Part shown: positions 1-6,927 of the stretch, piece after piece
Position numbering within the stretch: the stretch's first letter is position 1
Layout: every line of letters starts with the position of its first letter
Assembly: GCA_020216805.1 (NCBI GenBank)
Contig: JAIWNN010000001.1
Location: 1 to 10,000, forward strand
DNA length: 10,000 nt
Reading direction: 5' to 3'
Source: Desulfarculus sp.
GTDB lineage: Bacteria; Desulfobacterota; Desulfarculia; Desulfarculales; Desulfarculaceae
Notes under the pieces: model-generated
Told to the model about the DNA's origin: nothing
Databases searched by the model: none
The model's input: only the letters and a program-made list of their open reading frames with translations
Made by a program: the position numbers and the translations under genes

Positions 1-1
1 G

Positions 2-7
2 TATACT
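2..7 (+). promoter_or_regulatory. Possible -10 element upstream of pxpA
   Basis: The hexamer TATACT lies 30 bases before the pxpA start codon and resembles a sigma-70 -10 box. Any -35 element would fall outside the window, so the promoter cannot be confirmed, and the match could be chance in a short AT-rich patch. Confidence 0.2.
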
Positions 8-37
8 CTAGGACCTCCCCCAACGGAGCGCGAGACG

Positions 38-811
38 ATGATCGACCTCAACTGCGACATGGGCGAAAGCTTCGGCAACTACAACCTGGGCTGCGACGCC
101 GAGGTGATCCGCCACATCACCAGCGCCAACGTGGCCTGCGGCTTCCACGCCTCCGACCCGCTGGTCATGGAGCGCACCGTGATCCTGGCCCGGGAGCATG
201 GCGTCGGCGTGGGGGCCCATCCCGGCTACCCGGACCTGCGCGGCTTCGGCCGCCGACGGATGGAATGCTCGGCCGACGAACTGCGCACCGACCTGCTCTA
301 TCAGGTGGGGGCCCTGGCCGCCATCGCCCGGGCCAACGGCTCCGCCCTCCAGCACGTCAAACCCCACGGCGCGCTCTACAACACCGCCGCCGGCGACCAA
401 ACCGTAGCCACCGCTCTCTGCCAGGCCCTGGCCGCCTACGCCCCGGACCTGGTGCTGGTCACCCTGGCCGGACCCGGGGGCGAGGTCATCCGTCGGGCCG
501 CCGCCCAGGCCGGCCTGACCCGCGTCGCCCGCGAGGCCTTCGCCGACCGGGCCTACACCCCCGAGGGCCGTCTGGTGGCCCGCAACCTGCCCGGAGCGGT
601 GATCCACGACCCCGGGCTGGTGGCCGCCCGCTGCCTGCGCATGGCCCAAGAAGGCGTGGTCGAGGCGGTGGACGGCAGCCTGGTCCGGCTCGATCCCCAC
701 ACCATCTGCGTCCACGGCGACAACCCCAGCGCCGTGGATCTGGTGCGTTCCATCCGCCAAATCATGGAGGCCAACGGAGTTGCCGTGCGCCCCATGGGCG
801 AGTTTGTTTAG
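38..811 (+). CDS. pxpA: 5-oxoprolinase subunit A (LamB/YcsF family)
   Basis: PxpA is the cytoplasmic LamB/YcsF-family subunit of the ATP-dependent PxpABC 5-oxoprolinase, which hydrolyses 5-oxoproline (pyroglutamate) to glutamate. The 257-residue length is normal for the family. The signature start DLNCDMGES is at residues 3-11, followed by ANVACGFHASDP (30-41), AHPGYPD (60-66) and the lysine/histidine block HVKPHGALYN (106-115). Asp4, Asp7, His61 and His110 lie in the conserved polar positions expected for the active-site TIM-like barrel. The ATG at 38 is preceded by GGAG at 25-28 with a nine-base spacer, and conserved family sequence begins at residue 2, so the start is well supported. The partner subunits are the fused gene at 1016, in line with a two-gene operon. 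I see no truncation or odd composition. Confidence 0.95.
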   Translation: MIDLNCDMGESFGNYNLGCDAEVIRHITSANVACGFHASDPLVMERTVILAREHGVGVGAHPGYPDLRGFGRRRMECSADELRTDLLYQVGALAAIARANGSALQHVKPHGALYNTAAGDQTVATALCQALAAYAPDLVLVTLAGPGGEVIRRAAAQAGLTRVAREAFADRAYTPEGRLVARNLPGAVIHDPGLVAARCLRMAQEGVVEAVDGSLVRLDPHTICVHGDNPSAVDLVRSIRQIMEANGVAVRPMGEFV

Positions 812-827
812 GGAAGAAAGATGTGGG

Positions 828-867
828 GGAACCCCTTTTCTTTGGAAGCCCAAAGAAAAGGGGTTCC
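828..867. repeat. Perfect 18-bp inverted repeat (hairpin)
   Basis: Bases 828-845 are exactly the reverse complement of 850-867, leaving the four-base loop AAGC at 846-849. The arm combines a CCCC/GGGG block, a TTTT/AAAA block and CTTTGG/CCAAAG. It starts 17 bases after the pxpA stop codon. No U-run follows the stem on either strand, so it is not a classical intrinsic terminator. It could still protect the pxpA message end, attenuate downstream expression, or be a dispersed REP-like element. Confidence 0.85.
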
Positions 868-871
868 GTCA

Positions 872-896
872 CCCCAGCCAGCTCTGCTGGCTGGGG
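872..896. repeat. Perfect 11-bp inverted repeat (second hairpin)
   Basis: CCCCAGCCAGC at 872-882 pairs perfectly with GCTGGCTGGGG at 886-896 around a three-base loop (TCT). It lies only four bases after the first hairpin, so the two probably form one structured intergenic element in the pxpA-pxpBC spacer. Confidence 0.8.
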
Positions 897-912
897 GCCC
901 GCCCCACACCCC

Positions 913-944
913 CTTCCCAAAAGAAAAGCCAAGGGTTTGGGAAG
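913..944. repeat. 9-bp inverted repeat (third hairpin)
   Basis: CTTCCCAAA at 913-921 pairs with TTTGGGAAG at 936-944 across a 14-base loop. It completes a chain of three hairpins in the 204-base gap between pxpA and the pxpBC gene. The AAAGAAAAG-type string in its loop echoes the right arm of the first hairpin, which suggests a composite repeat unit. The remaining spacer (945-1015) shows only a short T-run at 985-990 and a weak purine-rich ribosome-binding site, GGAAAG at 1003-1008. Confidence 0.65.
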
Positions 945-1015
945 AGACCATCCTATCCCCGTCTGCTCGTCGTCTTCGGAAATGATTTTTTGACCGCGCA
1001 TCGGAAAGATCGGGC

Positions 1016-2659
1016 ATGAGTGAGCATTATCCCTATTTCGCCGCCCAGGGTGATTCCGCCCTCTTGCTGCACCTCGGCCAGGGCATCGACCTGGAGCTCA
1101 ACCGCCGCCTGCGGGCCTTTTCGCGGGAGTTGGGCGCTGACCCCTTGCCCGGCCAGGTGGCGGTTATGGCCGCCTACGCCTGCCTGCTGGTGCAGTTCGA
1201 CCCCCTGCTCACCGACCACCTGGAGGTGGAGACGCTCCTGCGCGAGCGCCTGGCCGGCATGCGGCCCAGCCAGGGCGAGGTCAGCCGCCGGGTGGAGGTG
1301 CCGGTGGTCTACGGCGGCGAGCATGGCCCGGACCTGGCGGAGGTGGCCCGGCGCGCCGGAATCAGCACGGAGGAGGTGATCGCCCGCCACTCCGGCCGGG
1401 ACCATTGCTGCTACTTGGTGGGTTTCACCCCCGGCTTCCCCTTCCTGGGCGGACTCGATGAAAGGCTGGTCACCCCCCGCCTGGACACCCCCCGCGCCGA
1501 CCTGCCCCCGGGCGCGGTGGGCATCGGCGGCGAGCAGACCGGCCTCTATCCCCTGGGCGGGCCCGGCGGCTGGCGCATCTTGGGCCGCTCCCCGCTGATG
1601 ATCTACGACCCCGGACGCGATCCCCTGACCCTGATCCAGGCCGGCGATCTGGTGCGTTTCAAACCGGTGGCCGAAGCCGAGTTCCCCGCTCTGCCGGCGA
1701 GCGACCTCACCTGGCAGGAACAAGGCCGGCCGGTGCTGGAGGTGTTGCGGACCAGCGGCCTGGTTACCATCCAGGACCAGGGGCGGCGCGGCAGCCTGGA
1801 GGCCGGGGTGCCGGTCTCCGGGGCCCTGGACCAGGCCAGCCTGGCCCTGGCCAACGCCCTGGTGGGCAACCCGCCCGAGGCCGCCGCCCTGGAGCTGACC
1901 CTGGTCGGCCCCCGCCTCAGGGCTCTGGACCGGGTGACCATCGCCCTGGCCGGAGCGGACCTCTCCCCCCGCCTGGACGGCCGGCCGGCCCCGCTCTGGA
2001 CCAGCCTGACCCTGGAGCCGGGCCAGGTGCTGGAATTCGGCGGGCCCAAGGGCGGAGCGCGGGCCATCCTGGCCGTGGCCGGCGGCCTGGCCAACCAGCC
2101 CCTGCTGGGCAGCCGCTCGGCCTATCCCCTGGGCCGCCTGGGCCGGCCCCTGGCCAAGGGCGACATCCTGCGCGCCCTGCCCGGACCCGCGCCGCGCCCG
2201 GCCAGTCTGCCCCCCGAGCTGCGCCCACAGCCGGAGGCCAGCCTGACCCTGCGGGCGGTGCCCGGCCCCAACCACGACTTTTTCACCGCCGCCGGCCAGG
2301 AAACCTTGTTCAACGCCGTATTCAGCGTCAGTCAGCGGGCCGACCGCCGGGGGGTGCGCCTGGAGGGGCCACCGGTGGAACTGGACCCCCGCCGTCCCAG
2401 CTCGATCATCTCCGAGCCCAACACCCCGGGCATCGTGCAGGTTCCGCCCGACGGCGCGCCGATGATCCTGCTGCGGGAACAGACCGTGGGCGGCTACGCC
2501 AAGGCCGCCACCGTCATCGGCCCGGACCTGAACCGCCTGGCCTGGGCCCTGCCCGGCCAGAACGTGCGTTTCGCCCCGGTCAGCCCGGCCGAGGCGGTGG
2601 CCATCGCCCGGGACGAAGCCCGGCGCCAACGCCGGCTGCGCCAAAGCCTGGCCGGCTGA
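1016..2659 (+). CDS. Fused 5-oxoprolinase subunits B and C (PxpB-PxpC)
   Basis: This gene encodes the other two PxpABC 5-oxoprolinase subunits as one 547-residue chain. Residues 1 to about 220 are the PxpB/KipI (AHS1) domain, with GDSALLL (12-18), GFTPGFPFLGGLD (136-148) and PPGAVGIGGEQTGLYP (164-179). From about residue 240 comes the PxpC/KipA (AHS2, biotin-carboxyltransferase-like) domain, with TIQDQGRRG (251-259), GVPVSGALDQAS (264-275), and near the end ISEPNTPG, VPPDGAP and TVGGYAKAATVI. In E. coli the two are separate neighbouring genes. KipI/KipA homologues in Bacillus were first linked to sporulation kinase control, but adjacency to pxpA favours the metabolic role. The ATG at 1016 has only a weak Shine-Dalgarno (GGAAAG, 1003-1008), but conserved PxpB sequence starts within ten residues. 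The full length of both domains is present. Separate pxpB and pxpC symbols would each describe only half the gene. Confidence 0.94.
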   Translation: MSEHYPYFAAQGDSALLLHLGQGIDLELNRRLRAFSRELGADPLPGQVAVMAAYACLLVQFDPLLTDHLEVETLLRERLAGMRPSQGEVSRRVEVPVVYGGEHGPDLAEVARRAGISTEEVIARHSGRDHCCYLVGFTPGFPFLGGLDERLVTPRLDTPRADLPPGAVGIGGEQTGLYPLGGPGGWRILGRSPLMIYDPGRDPLTLIQAGDLVRFKPVAEAEFPALPASDLTWQEQGRPVLEVLRTSGLVTIQDQGRRGSLEAGVPVSGALDQASLALANALVGNPPEAAALELTLVGPRLRALDRVTIALAGADLSPRLDGRPAPLWTSLTLEPGQVLEFGGPKGGARAILAVAGGLANQPLLGSRSAYPLGRLGRPLAKGDILRALPGPAPRPASLPPELRPQPEASLTLRAVPGPNHDFFTAAGQETLFNAVFSVSQRADRRGVRLEGPPVELDPRRPSSIISEPNTPGIVQVPPDGAPMILLREQTVGGYAKAATVIGPDLNRLAWALPGQNVRFAPVSPAEAVAIARDEARRQRRLRQSLAG

Positions 2660-2687
2660 AGCATCCCCGTCCCTCCGGCGCCGCCAT

Positions 2688-2720
2688 CCCCGCCCGGCCT
2701 TGTCCCGGGTCGGGGTTTTT
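2688..2720 (+). terminator. Rho-independent terminator after pxpBC
   Basis: CCCCG (2688-2692) plus CCCGG (2693-2697) pair with CCGGG (2705-2709) and CGGGG (2711-2715), with one bulged T at 2710 and a seven-base loop. Five T residues follow at 2716-2720. The position 29 bases after the pxpBC stop fits the end of the 5-oxoprolinase transcript, and it separates that unit from the downstream gene run. Confidence 0.82.
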
Positions 2721-2754
2721 GCTTAACTACAGGAGACAAGATTGGCGAAGAAAT

Positions 2755-2777
2755 GTAACCTGCTTGTTACGCAGGTT
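2755..2777. promoter_or_regulatory. Overlapping inverted repeats ahead of the PHP-like gene
   Basis: AACCTGC (2757-2763) and GCAGGTT (2771-2777) form a 7-bp inverted repeat with a seven-base spacer. GTAAC (2755-2759) and GTTAC (2766-2770) form a second one sharing bases with the first, so in RNA the two stems exclude each other. The surrounding 2721-2852 is more AT-rich than the genes and is the only plausible promoter region for the downstream run. I could not place a convincing -35/-10 pair. This may be a dimeric operator, a weak attenuator (two further T residues follow the GCAGGTT arm) or chance. Confidence 0.35.
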
Positions 2778-2852
2778 TTCAGCCGGCGGGTTAATTCTGG
2801 GTGGATGCTTGACGGCGGCAGGCCACGCCCCGCCGGACCTTAAGGATGGCTA

Positions 2853-4037
2853 ATGCAAGCGACCAAGGATGAACCGACCTCGGCGCTCCCGGCCCCCGGC
2901 CTGGAATGCCAACCCCTGGACCTGGGCGCGATCACGCCCGAACTGACGGAGTGGGACCAGCGCGCCTATCGCCGCATCACCTCCACCCAGCTCAGCCCCG
3001 AGCAGACCGTACGCATCGTCACCCCCGACCAGACCTATCCCCGCCAGGAGGCGGTGCTGGCCATCCACTGGCACCCGGAATGGATTCCCATCGAGCTGAC
3101 CATGGCCCGGGTGGGGGCCATGTTCCCCAACGCCTCCGACCGCCTGATCATCCCCACCCAGCACAACCAGCTCATGACCCTGGACGGCTACGCCGGAGTG
3201 GAGGTGGACTGCTACTCCTCGGGCTTCAACCGCAAGGTGCAACTGTTGCTGCACTTTAAGGCCGACAAGGTGGCCGGGGCCGAGGTGCTCAAATCCATGC
3301 TGCTGCACACCTTCAGATACCGCAGCGGTCAACTGTTCGAGTTCATGGCCAGCATCACCGACCCCGCCCTGGAGGACCGCCTGCAACAGGCCGCGGCCGA
3401 GACCGGGGCTAGCCAGGATCTGGTGGACTTCACCCGCCTGCACACCGCCAAGCTCCAGAAGCTGGTGGAGGCCAACGAGTCCACCACCCCACCGGAGATG
3501 ATCAAGAACAAACTGCTGGCCGAATACTTCGACGCCCTGCGCGAACACCACCCGGCCCGGGTCATCAACCGGGCCCAAATGCTGCTCAAGGCGGTCAAGC
3601 AAATCGTCAAGCGCAACTTCTCTCTGGCCTACTTCTACCGCGCCAGCGAGGTGATCGAGGAGGTCCGCGCGGTGGGCGGCGGCATCGTCATCCCCCACCC
3701 GGAGCAGTTCTGGCCCATCCTGCTGGCCGACTACGACGTGGACGGCTACGAGGTCTGGAACCCCCAATCGCGCGAGTACACCGAGTTCCTGATCAAGGTC
3801 GTCAACCGCGAGAACAAGGTGATCCGCCCCGACCGGCGCAAGCTTTTGCTGTGCATGGGCGATGACACCCACATGAGCGAAAAGGCCAAGGACCCCGCCC
3901 TGCAGGACCGGGCCAAGGCCAGCCGCGAGGTGGGCTTGCAGCCGGTCTGGGACGAGGTTCCCATCCGCAAGACCCTGATGCTGGCCGGCGTGAGCCGCTC
4001 CAGCGTCATCGAGGAATACAAGGCCCGCCTGGCCTGA
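2853..4037 (+). CDS. Divergent PHP-superfamily metal hydrolase candidate, first gene of the GAK-associated run
   Basis: This 394-residue cytoplasmic protein has no signal peptide or membrane segment. It would usually be left hypothetical, but its spaced motifs resemble the PHP (polymerase and histidinol phosphatase) superfamily. They are IHWHPE (71-76, HxH), GVEVD (116-120, with Glu117 where PHP proteins have their G-x-E), a histidine at 134 after a hydrophobic strand, GGGIVIPHPEQFW (275-287, His282), DGYEVWN (297-303), and GDDTH (336-340), which matches the terminal DxH metal motif often seen as GSDAH. Such proteins hold two or three metals and cleave phosphoesters or related bonds. The helical segment at about 145-270 is longer than in minimal PHP domains and carries many polar residues. 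AAGGA at 2842-2846 is six bases before the ATG, supporting this start. The gap to the next start is 37 bases, so co-transcription is likely. The substrate is unknown, and the family call is my inference from motif order. Confidence 0.68.
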   Translation: MQATKDEPTSALPAPGLECQPLDLGAITPELTEWDQRAYRRITSTQLSPEQTVRIVTPDQTYPRQEAVLAIHWHPEWIPIELTMARVGAMFPNASDRLIIPTQHNQLMTLDGYAGVEVDCYSSGFNRKVQLLLHFKADKVAGAEVLKSMLLHTFRYRSGQLFEFMASITDPALEDRLQQAAAETGASQDLVDFTRLHTAKLQKLVEANESTTPPEMIKNKLLAEYFDALREHHPARVINRAQMLLKAVKQIVKRNFSLAYFYRASEVIEEVRAVGGGIVIPHPEQFWPILLADYDVDGYEVWNPQSREYTEFLIKVVNRENKVIRPDRRKLLLCMGDDTHMSEKAKDPALQDRAKASREVGLQPVWDEVPIRKTLMLAGVSRSSVIEEYKARLA

Positions 4038-4062
4038 ACGCCAGCGGCCCCCCATGTCGGTC

Positions 4063-4070
4063 AGGAGAGG
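4063..4070 (+). promoter_or_regulatory. Ribosome-binding site fixing the amphi-Trp start at 4075
   Basis: AGGAGAGG ends four bases before the ATG at 4075. The in-frame upstream ATG at 4054 has no comparable purine-rich element and would add seven residues, which the strong site itself overlaps. The shorter start is preferred. Confidence 0.75.
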
Positions 4071-4074
4071 GATC

Positions 4075-4365
4075 ATGAGCTCCAGTGGCGACAGCTTCAA
4101 GCACGAGTCCCTGCAGGATTGCGAATCCATCACCAAGTACATCGACGCCCTGAGCGAGGGCTTCACCCAGGGCGCGCTCTTGTTCATGAGCGACGGCCAG
4201 CGGGTGGTGCTCAAACCCCAGGGCCTGATCAAGCTGGAGGTGGAGGCCAAACGCAAGGAGCGACAGATTCGCCTGGCGCTCAAGTTCCGCTGGACCGAGG
4301 AGGAGATGGGCTCCGGCGACCTGGCCATGAAGCCCCTGGTGATCAGCAGCGGCGATCAGGAGTGA
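4075..4365 (+). CDS. Amphi-Trp domain protein (GAK system), small form
   Basis: This 96-residue soluble protein consists almost entirely of one amphi-Trp-type domain, a small alpha/beta module of unknown function named for its amphipathic pattern and conserved tryptophan. Visible parts are an N-terminal helix (SLQDCESITKYIDALSEGF, 12-30), a strand pair around ALLFMSDGQRVVLKPQG (34-50), a strand LIKLEVEAK (51-59), and the final strand with the hallmark tryptophan LALKFRWTEEE (67-77, Trp73). The same order is seen in the protein at 9285 of this window. The gene sits between the PHP-like gene and the PhoU-APH fusion, 13 bases before the latter, so it is very probably in the same operon. Whether it is a scaffold, a regulator or a modification substrate cannot be told from sequence. 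Residues 80-96 look disordered. Confidence 0.78.
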   Translation: MSSSGDSFKHESLQDCESITKYIDALSEGFTQGALLFMSDGQRVVLKPQGLIKLEVEAKRKERQIRLALKFRWTEEEMGSGDLAMKPLVISSGDQE

Positions 4366-4378
4366 GGCGACAGCCACG

Positions 4379-6016
4379 ATGCGCATGCCCGCCGGACTAG
4401 AGGAAAATTTCCGCTTCTTGGTGCTCGAGGTCCACAAACAGGTGGAGGAGACGCTCAATTTCCTGTCCTCTCCCAGCCAGCGCCTTTTGGAGCGCATCAA
4501 CGGCCGCGACGATTACGTGGACAACCTCAAGAGCCTGATCGAGGAGAAGTCCTTCGCCTTCCTCACCAACACCGTCACCGACCGACGCACCTCCAACCTG
4601 CTGCGCTCCATCAACACCATCGCCAGCAACCTGGAGCGCATCGCCGATTTCGCGGTGAACATCGTCAACCAGGTGCAGTTCTTGTCCGACCCCGCCTTCC
4701 TCGCCCGCTACGATTACCAGACCTTCTTCGAGGAGGTCTTCGTGGGTCTGGAGACCATCAACGAGGCGGTGGCGCGCCAGGACCTGGCCCTGGCTTTTCG
4801 CATTTGTCAGTGCGAGTTCCATCTGGACGGGCTGTACAAGACCAACCTGGACCAGTTGCTGGCCGAGCTCAAGCGCGGGCGGGAGACCGGCAACCTGGTC
4901 ACCACCCTGTTCATTTTCCGCTACCTGGAGCGCATGGGCGACTCGCTGTTAAACATCGGCGAGGCCCTGATTTTCGCCATCATCGGCGAACGCCTGAAGA
5001 TCCACCAGTACGAGGCCCTGCGCGACACTCTGGCTGCCTCGGGCATGGAGGCGCCCATCAGCCAGGTGGAGTTCGAGTCCATCTGGGGCTCGCGCTCCGG
5101 CTGCCGCATCGGCACCGTGGCCGAATCCAGCGACGACGGCCGGGCCCAGCGGGTCATCTTCAAGGAGGGCAACCTGGGCAAGATCCAGCGTGAGAAGATC
5201 AACATCGAGCGCTGGCAGGAGCTGATGCCCGGCCTGCCTCCCCGGATCTTCGGCTTCCAGGCCTCCGACAACAACGCCAGCCTGCTGCTGGAGTACCTGG
5301 GCGGCTGCACCTTGCAGGAAGTGGTTCTCAACTCCGAAAAGGAAATCCTGGAGAACGCCGTCTTCCTGGTGCTGGAGACGCTCAACACCATCTGGCGCGA
5401 GACCAAGCGCGAGCAAAGGACCAACGCCGGCTTCGTGAGTCAGTTGCGCGGCCGCATCGACGATGTCTATCGGGTTCATCCCCGCTTCGAGCGCGCCGCC
5501 ATGAGCATCGGCTCGTTGAAGATGGAATCCCTGGGCGAGCTGATTCACCACTTGGCCGAGATCGAGCCAGGATTGGACGCGCCCTTCACGGTCCTGACCC
5601 ATGGCGACTTCAACCTGAACAACATCATCTACAACCATAACGAGCAGCGGGTTCACTTCATCGACCTCTACCGCACCGCCGACGCGGATTACGTCCAGGA
5701 CGCCTCGGTCTTTTTGATCTCCAACTTCCGTCTGCCGGTGGCCCGGGGGCCGCTGCGCGATCGCATCAGCTATGTGATCACGGAGTTTCTGCGCTTCGCC
5801 CGCGCCTTCGCCCAGGACAACCACGACCGCACCTTCGAGGCCCGGCTGGCCCTGGGGCTGCTGCGCTCGTTTTTCACCTCCACCCGCTTCGAACTCAACC
5901 ACGACTTCGCCAAGGTCATGTACCTGCGCTCGGTCTACCTGATGGAAAAACTCACGGCCCATCGCGGCCGGGCCTGGGAGGATTTCCACCTGCCGGACCA
6001 GGTGTTGATCTACTAG
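4379..6016 (+). CDS. PhoU-like domain fused to an aminoglycoside-phosphotransferase-like kinase domain
   Basis: This 545-residue protein has two modules. Residues 1 to about 218 form a PhoU-like pair of three-helix bundles, with the repeated metal-binding ExxxD signature at NLERIADFAVNI (84-95; Glu86, Asp90) and YLERMGDSLLNI (182-193; Glu184, Asp188). PhoU proteins normally regulate phosphate uptake through Pst transporters and histidine kinases, but no pst or pho genes are visible here. Residues from about 230 to 545 resemble the APH/choline-kinase fold: a candidate ATP lysine (Lys262 in VIFKEG), the catalytic loop HGDFNLNN (408-415; Asp410, Asn415), and the metal-binding aspartate in HFIDLYR (426-432; Asp429). 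All kinase landmarks are present, so it may be active on a small molecule. The ATG at 4379 follows GAGG at 4364-4367. An in-frame ATG two codons later is a possible alternative. No transmembrane segment is evident. Confidence 0.85.
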   Translation: MRMPAGLEENFRFLVLEVHKQVEETLNFLSSPSQRLLERINGRDDYVDNLKSLIEEKSFAFLTNTVTDRRTSNLLRSINTIASNLERIADFAVNIVNQVQFLSDPAFLARYDYQTFFEEVFVGLETINEAVARQDLALAFRICQCEFHLDGLYKTNLDQLLAELKRGRETGNLVTTLFIFRYLERMGDSLLNIGEALIFAIIGERLKIHQYEALRDTLAASGMEAPISQVEFESIWGSRSGCRIGTVAESSDDGRAQRVIFKEGNLGKIQREKINIERWQELMPGLPPRIFGFQASDNNASLLLEYLGGCTLQEVVLNSEKEILENAVFLVLETLNTIWRETKREQRTNAGFVSQLRGRIDDVYRVHPRFERAAMSIGSLKMESLGELIHHLAEIEPGLDAPFTVLTHGDFNLNNIIYNHNEQRVHFIDLYRTADADYVQDASVFLISNFRLPVARGPLRDRISYVITEFLRFARAFAQDNHDRTFEARLALGLLRSFFTSTRFELNHDFAKVMYLRSVYLMEKLTAHRGRAWEDFHLPDQVLIY

Positions 6017-6048
6017 CCATTTAATTTCGCATCGAAAGTGACGCAAGC

Positions 6049-6927
6049 ATGAAACGAATCGCAGTGGTGGGGGTGCCGGGCGGCTGGTCCTCGGAGCGGC
6101 TGGCCGACGCCCTGGCCCAACGCACCGGCTATCGTCTGCTCATGGACCCGGACCATATCGGCATCGACCTGGAGACCGGCGCGGCCAAGTGGGGCGCGCT
6201 GGACCTGACGGAATTGGACGGCATCATCATCAAGAAGGTGGGACCCTCCTATTCGCCCCAGCTCCTGGACCGGCTGGAGGCCCTGCGCTGGATCAACGAG
6301 CGCGGCCTGCCGATCTTCTCCCGGCCCGCCCGCATCCTGGCGGTGCTCAACCGCCTGTCCTGCACCGTGGGCCTGCGCCTGGCCGGCATCCCCATGCCAC
6401 CCACCTTCATCACCGAGGACCCGGCCCAGGCCCTGGCCGCCCTGGAGCGGATGGGGCCCAGCGTCTTCAAGCCCCTGTACTCCACCAAGGCCCGGGGCAT
6501 GGTGGTGCTGGAGCCCGGGGCCCACGCCGCCGAGGAGATCGCCCGCTTCCAGGCCGAGGGCAACCGCACCATCTACCTGCAAAAGCTCCTGAAGCTGCCC
6601 GGCCGCGACCTGGGGGTGGTCTTCCTGGGCGGCCAGTACCTGGCCACCTACGCCCGCGCCGCATCGGGCAACGGGGCCTGGAACACCACCACCCGCGCCG
6701 GAGGCAAGTACCAGCCCCACCAGCCCTCGGCGGCGGTGGTGGAACTGGCCCAGAAGGCCCAGGCCCCCTTCGGCCTGGACTTCACCTGCGTGGACGTGGC
6801 CGAGACCGAGGACGGGCTCAAGGTCTTCGAGGTATCGGCCTTTGGCGGCTTCCGGGGGCTGATGGAGGCCAGCGGCATCGACGCCGCCGCGCTCTACGCC
6901 GACTACGTGTTGGGGAGGCTGGCCTGA
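6049..6927 (+). CDS. GAK system ATP-grasp enzyme (RimK-like)
   Basis: This 292-residue protein is an ATP-grasp ligase. Such enzymes activate a carboxylate as an acyl phosphate and join it to an amine or thiol. Landmarks are an N-terminal Rossmann-like pre-domain (1 to about 95), a central ATP lysine in VFKPLYSTKARGM (139-151; Lys141), a hinge strand IYLQKLL (175-181), GRDLGVVF (185-192), arginines 203 and 216 lining the expected phosphate site, and the metal end with VDV (248-250, Asp249) and VFEVSAFGGFRG (259-270). In RimK-type enzymes the last motif is usually E-V-N; here Ser263 stands in the asparagine place. The order resembles RimK/glutathione-synthetase relatives, so amino-acid ligation to a protein or small molecule is plausible. 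A 32-base AT-rich gap precedes it, with only a weak GAAAG at 6034-6038. Its stop TGA shares a base with the next ATG. Confidence 0.88.
   Translation: MKRIAVVGVPGGWSSERLADALAQRTGYRLLMDPDHIGIDLETGAAKWGALDLTELDGIIIKKVGPSYSPQLLDRLEALRWINERGLPIFSRPARILAVLNRLSCTVGLRLAGIPMPPTFITEDPAQALAALERMGPSVFKPLYSTKARGMVVLEPGAHAAEEIARFQAEGNRTIYLQKLLKLPGRDLGVVFLGGQYLATYARAASGNGAWNTTTRAGGKYQPHQPSAAVVELAQKAQAPFGLDFTCVDVAETEDGLKVFEVSAFGGFRGLMEASGIDAAALYADYVLGRLA

Noticed and set aside
828..867. Intrinsic terminator after pxpA
   Set aside because: The stem is strong, but no run of T follows on either strand and the partner subunit gene lies downstream, so only a hairpin or repeat is claimed.
953..2644. Long minus-strand open frame of 563 codons opposite pxpBC
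   Set aside because: The plus strand holds unmistakable PxpB and PxpC motifs. The antisense product is Gly/Ala/Gln-rich shadow sequence.
2809..2837. Promoter for the PHP-like gene using TTGACG at 2809-2814 as -35
   Set aside because: At the right spacing there is no -10-like hexamer, only GC-rich sequence running into the ribosome-binding site.
4054..4074. Longer amphi-Trp start at the ATG at 4054
   Set aside because: No ribosome-binding site precedes it, whereas AGGAGAGG sits directly before the ATG at 4075.
2850..4328. Long minus-strand open frame of 492 codons opposite the PHP-like and amphi-Trp genes
   Set aside because: It mirrors GC-rich codon bias of the plus-strand genes, spans two of them, has low-complexity composition and matches no motif I recognise.
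6020..6048. Shared CGCATCG-type string before the ATP-grasp gene and before pxpBC (around 997-1008)
   Set aside because: The match is only about a dozen bases with one indel and no palindromic structure, so it is likely chance.
6189..6926. Upstream in-frame extension of the HprK-related kinase
   Set aside because: The extension lies over the ATP-grasp gene in another frame and is Arg/Pro/Gly-rich shadow sequence. The TGATG overlap at 6927 gives a natural start.
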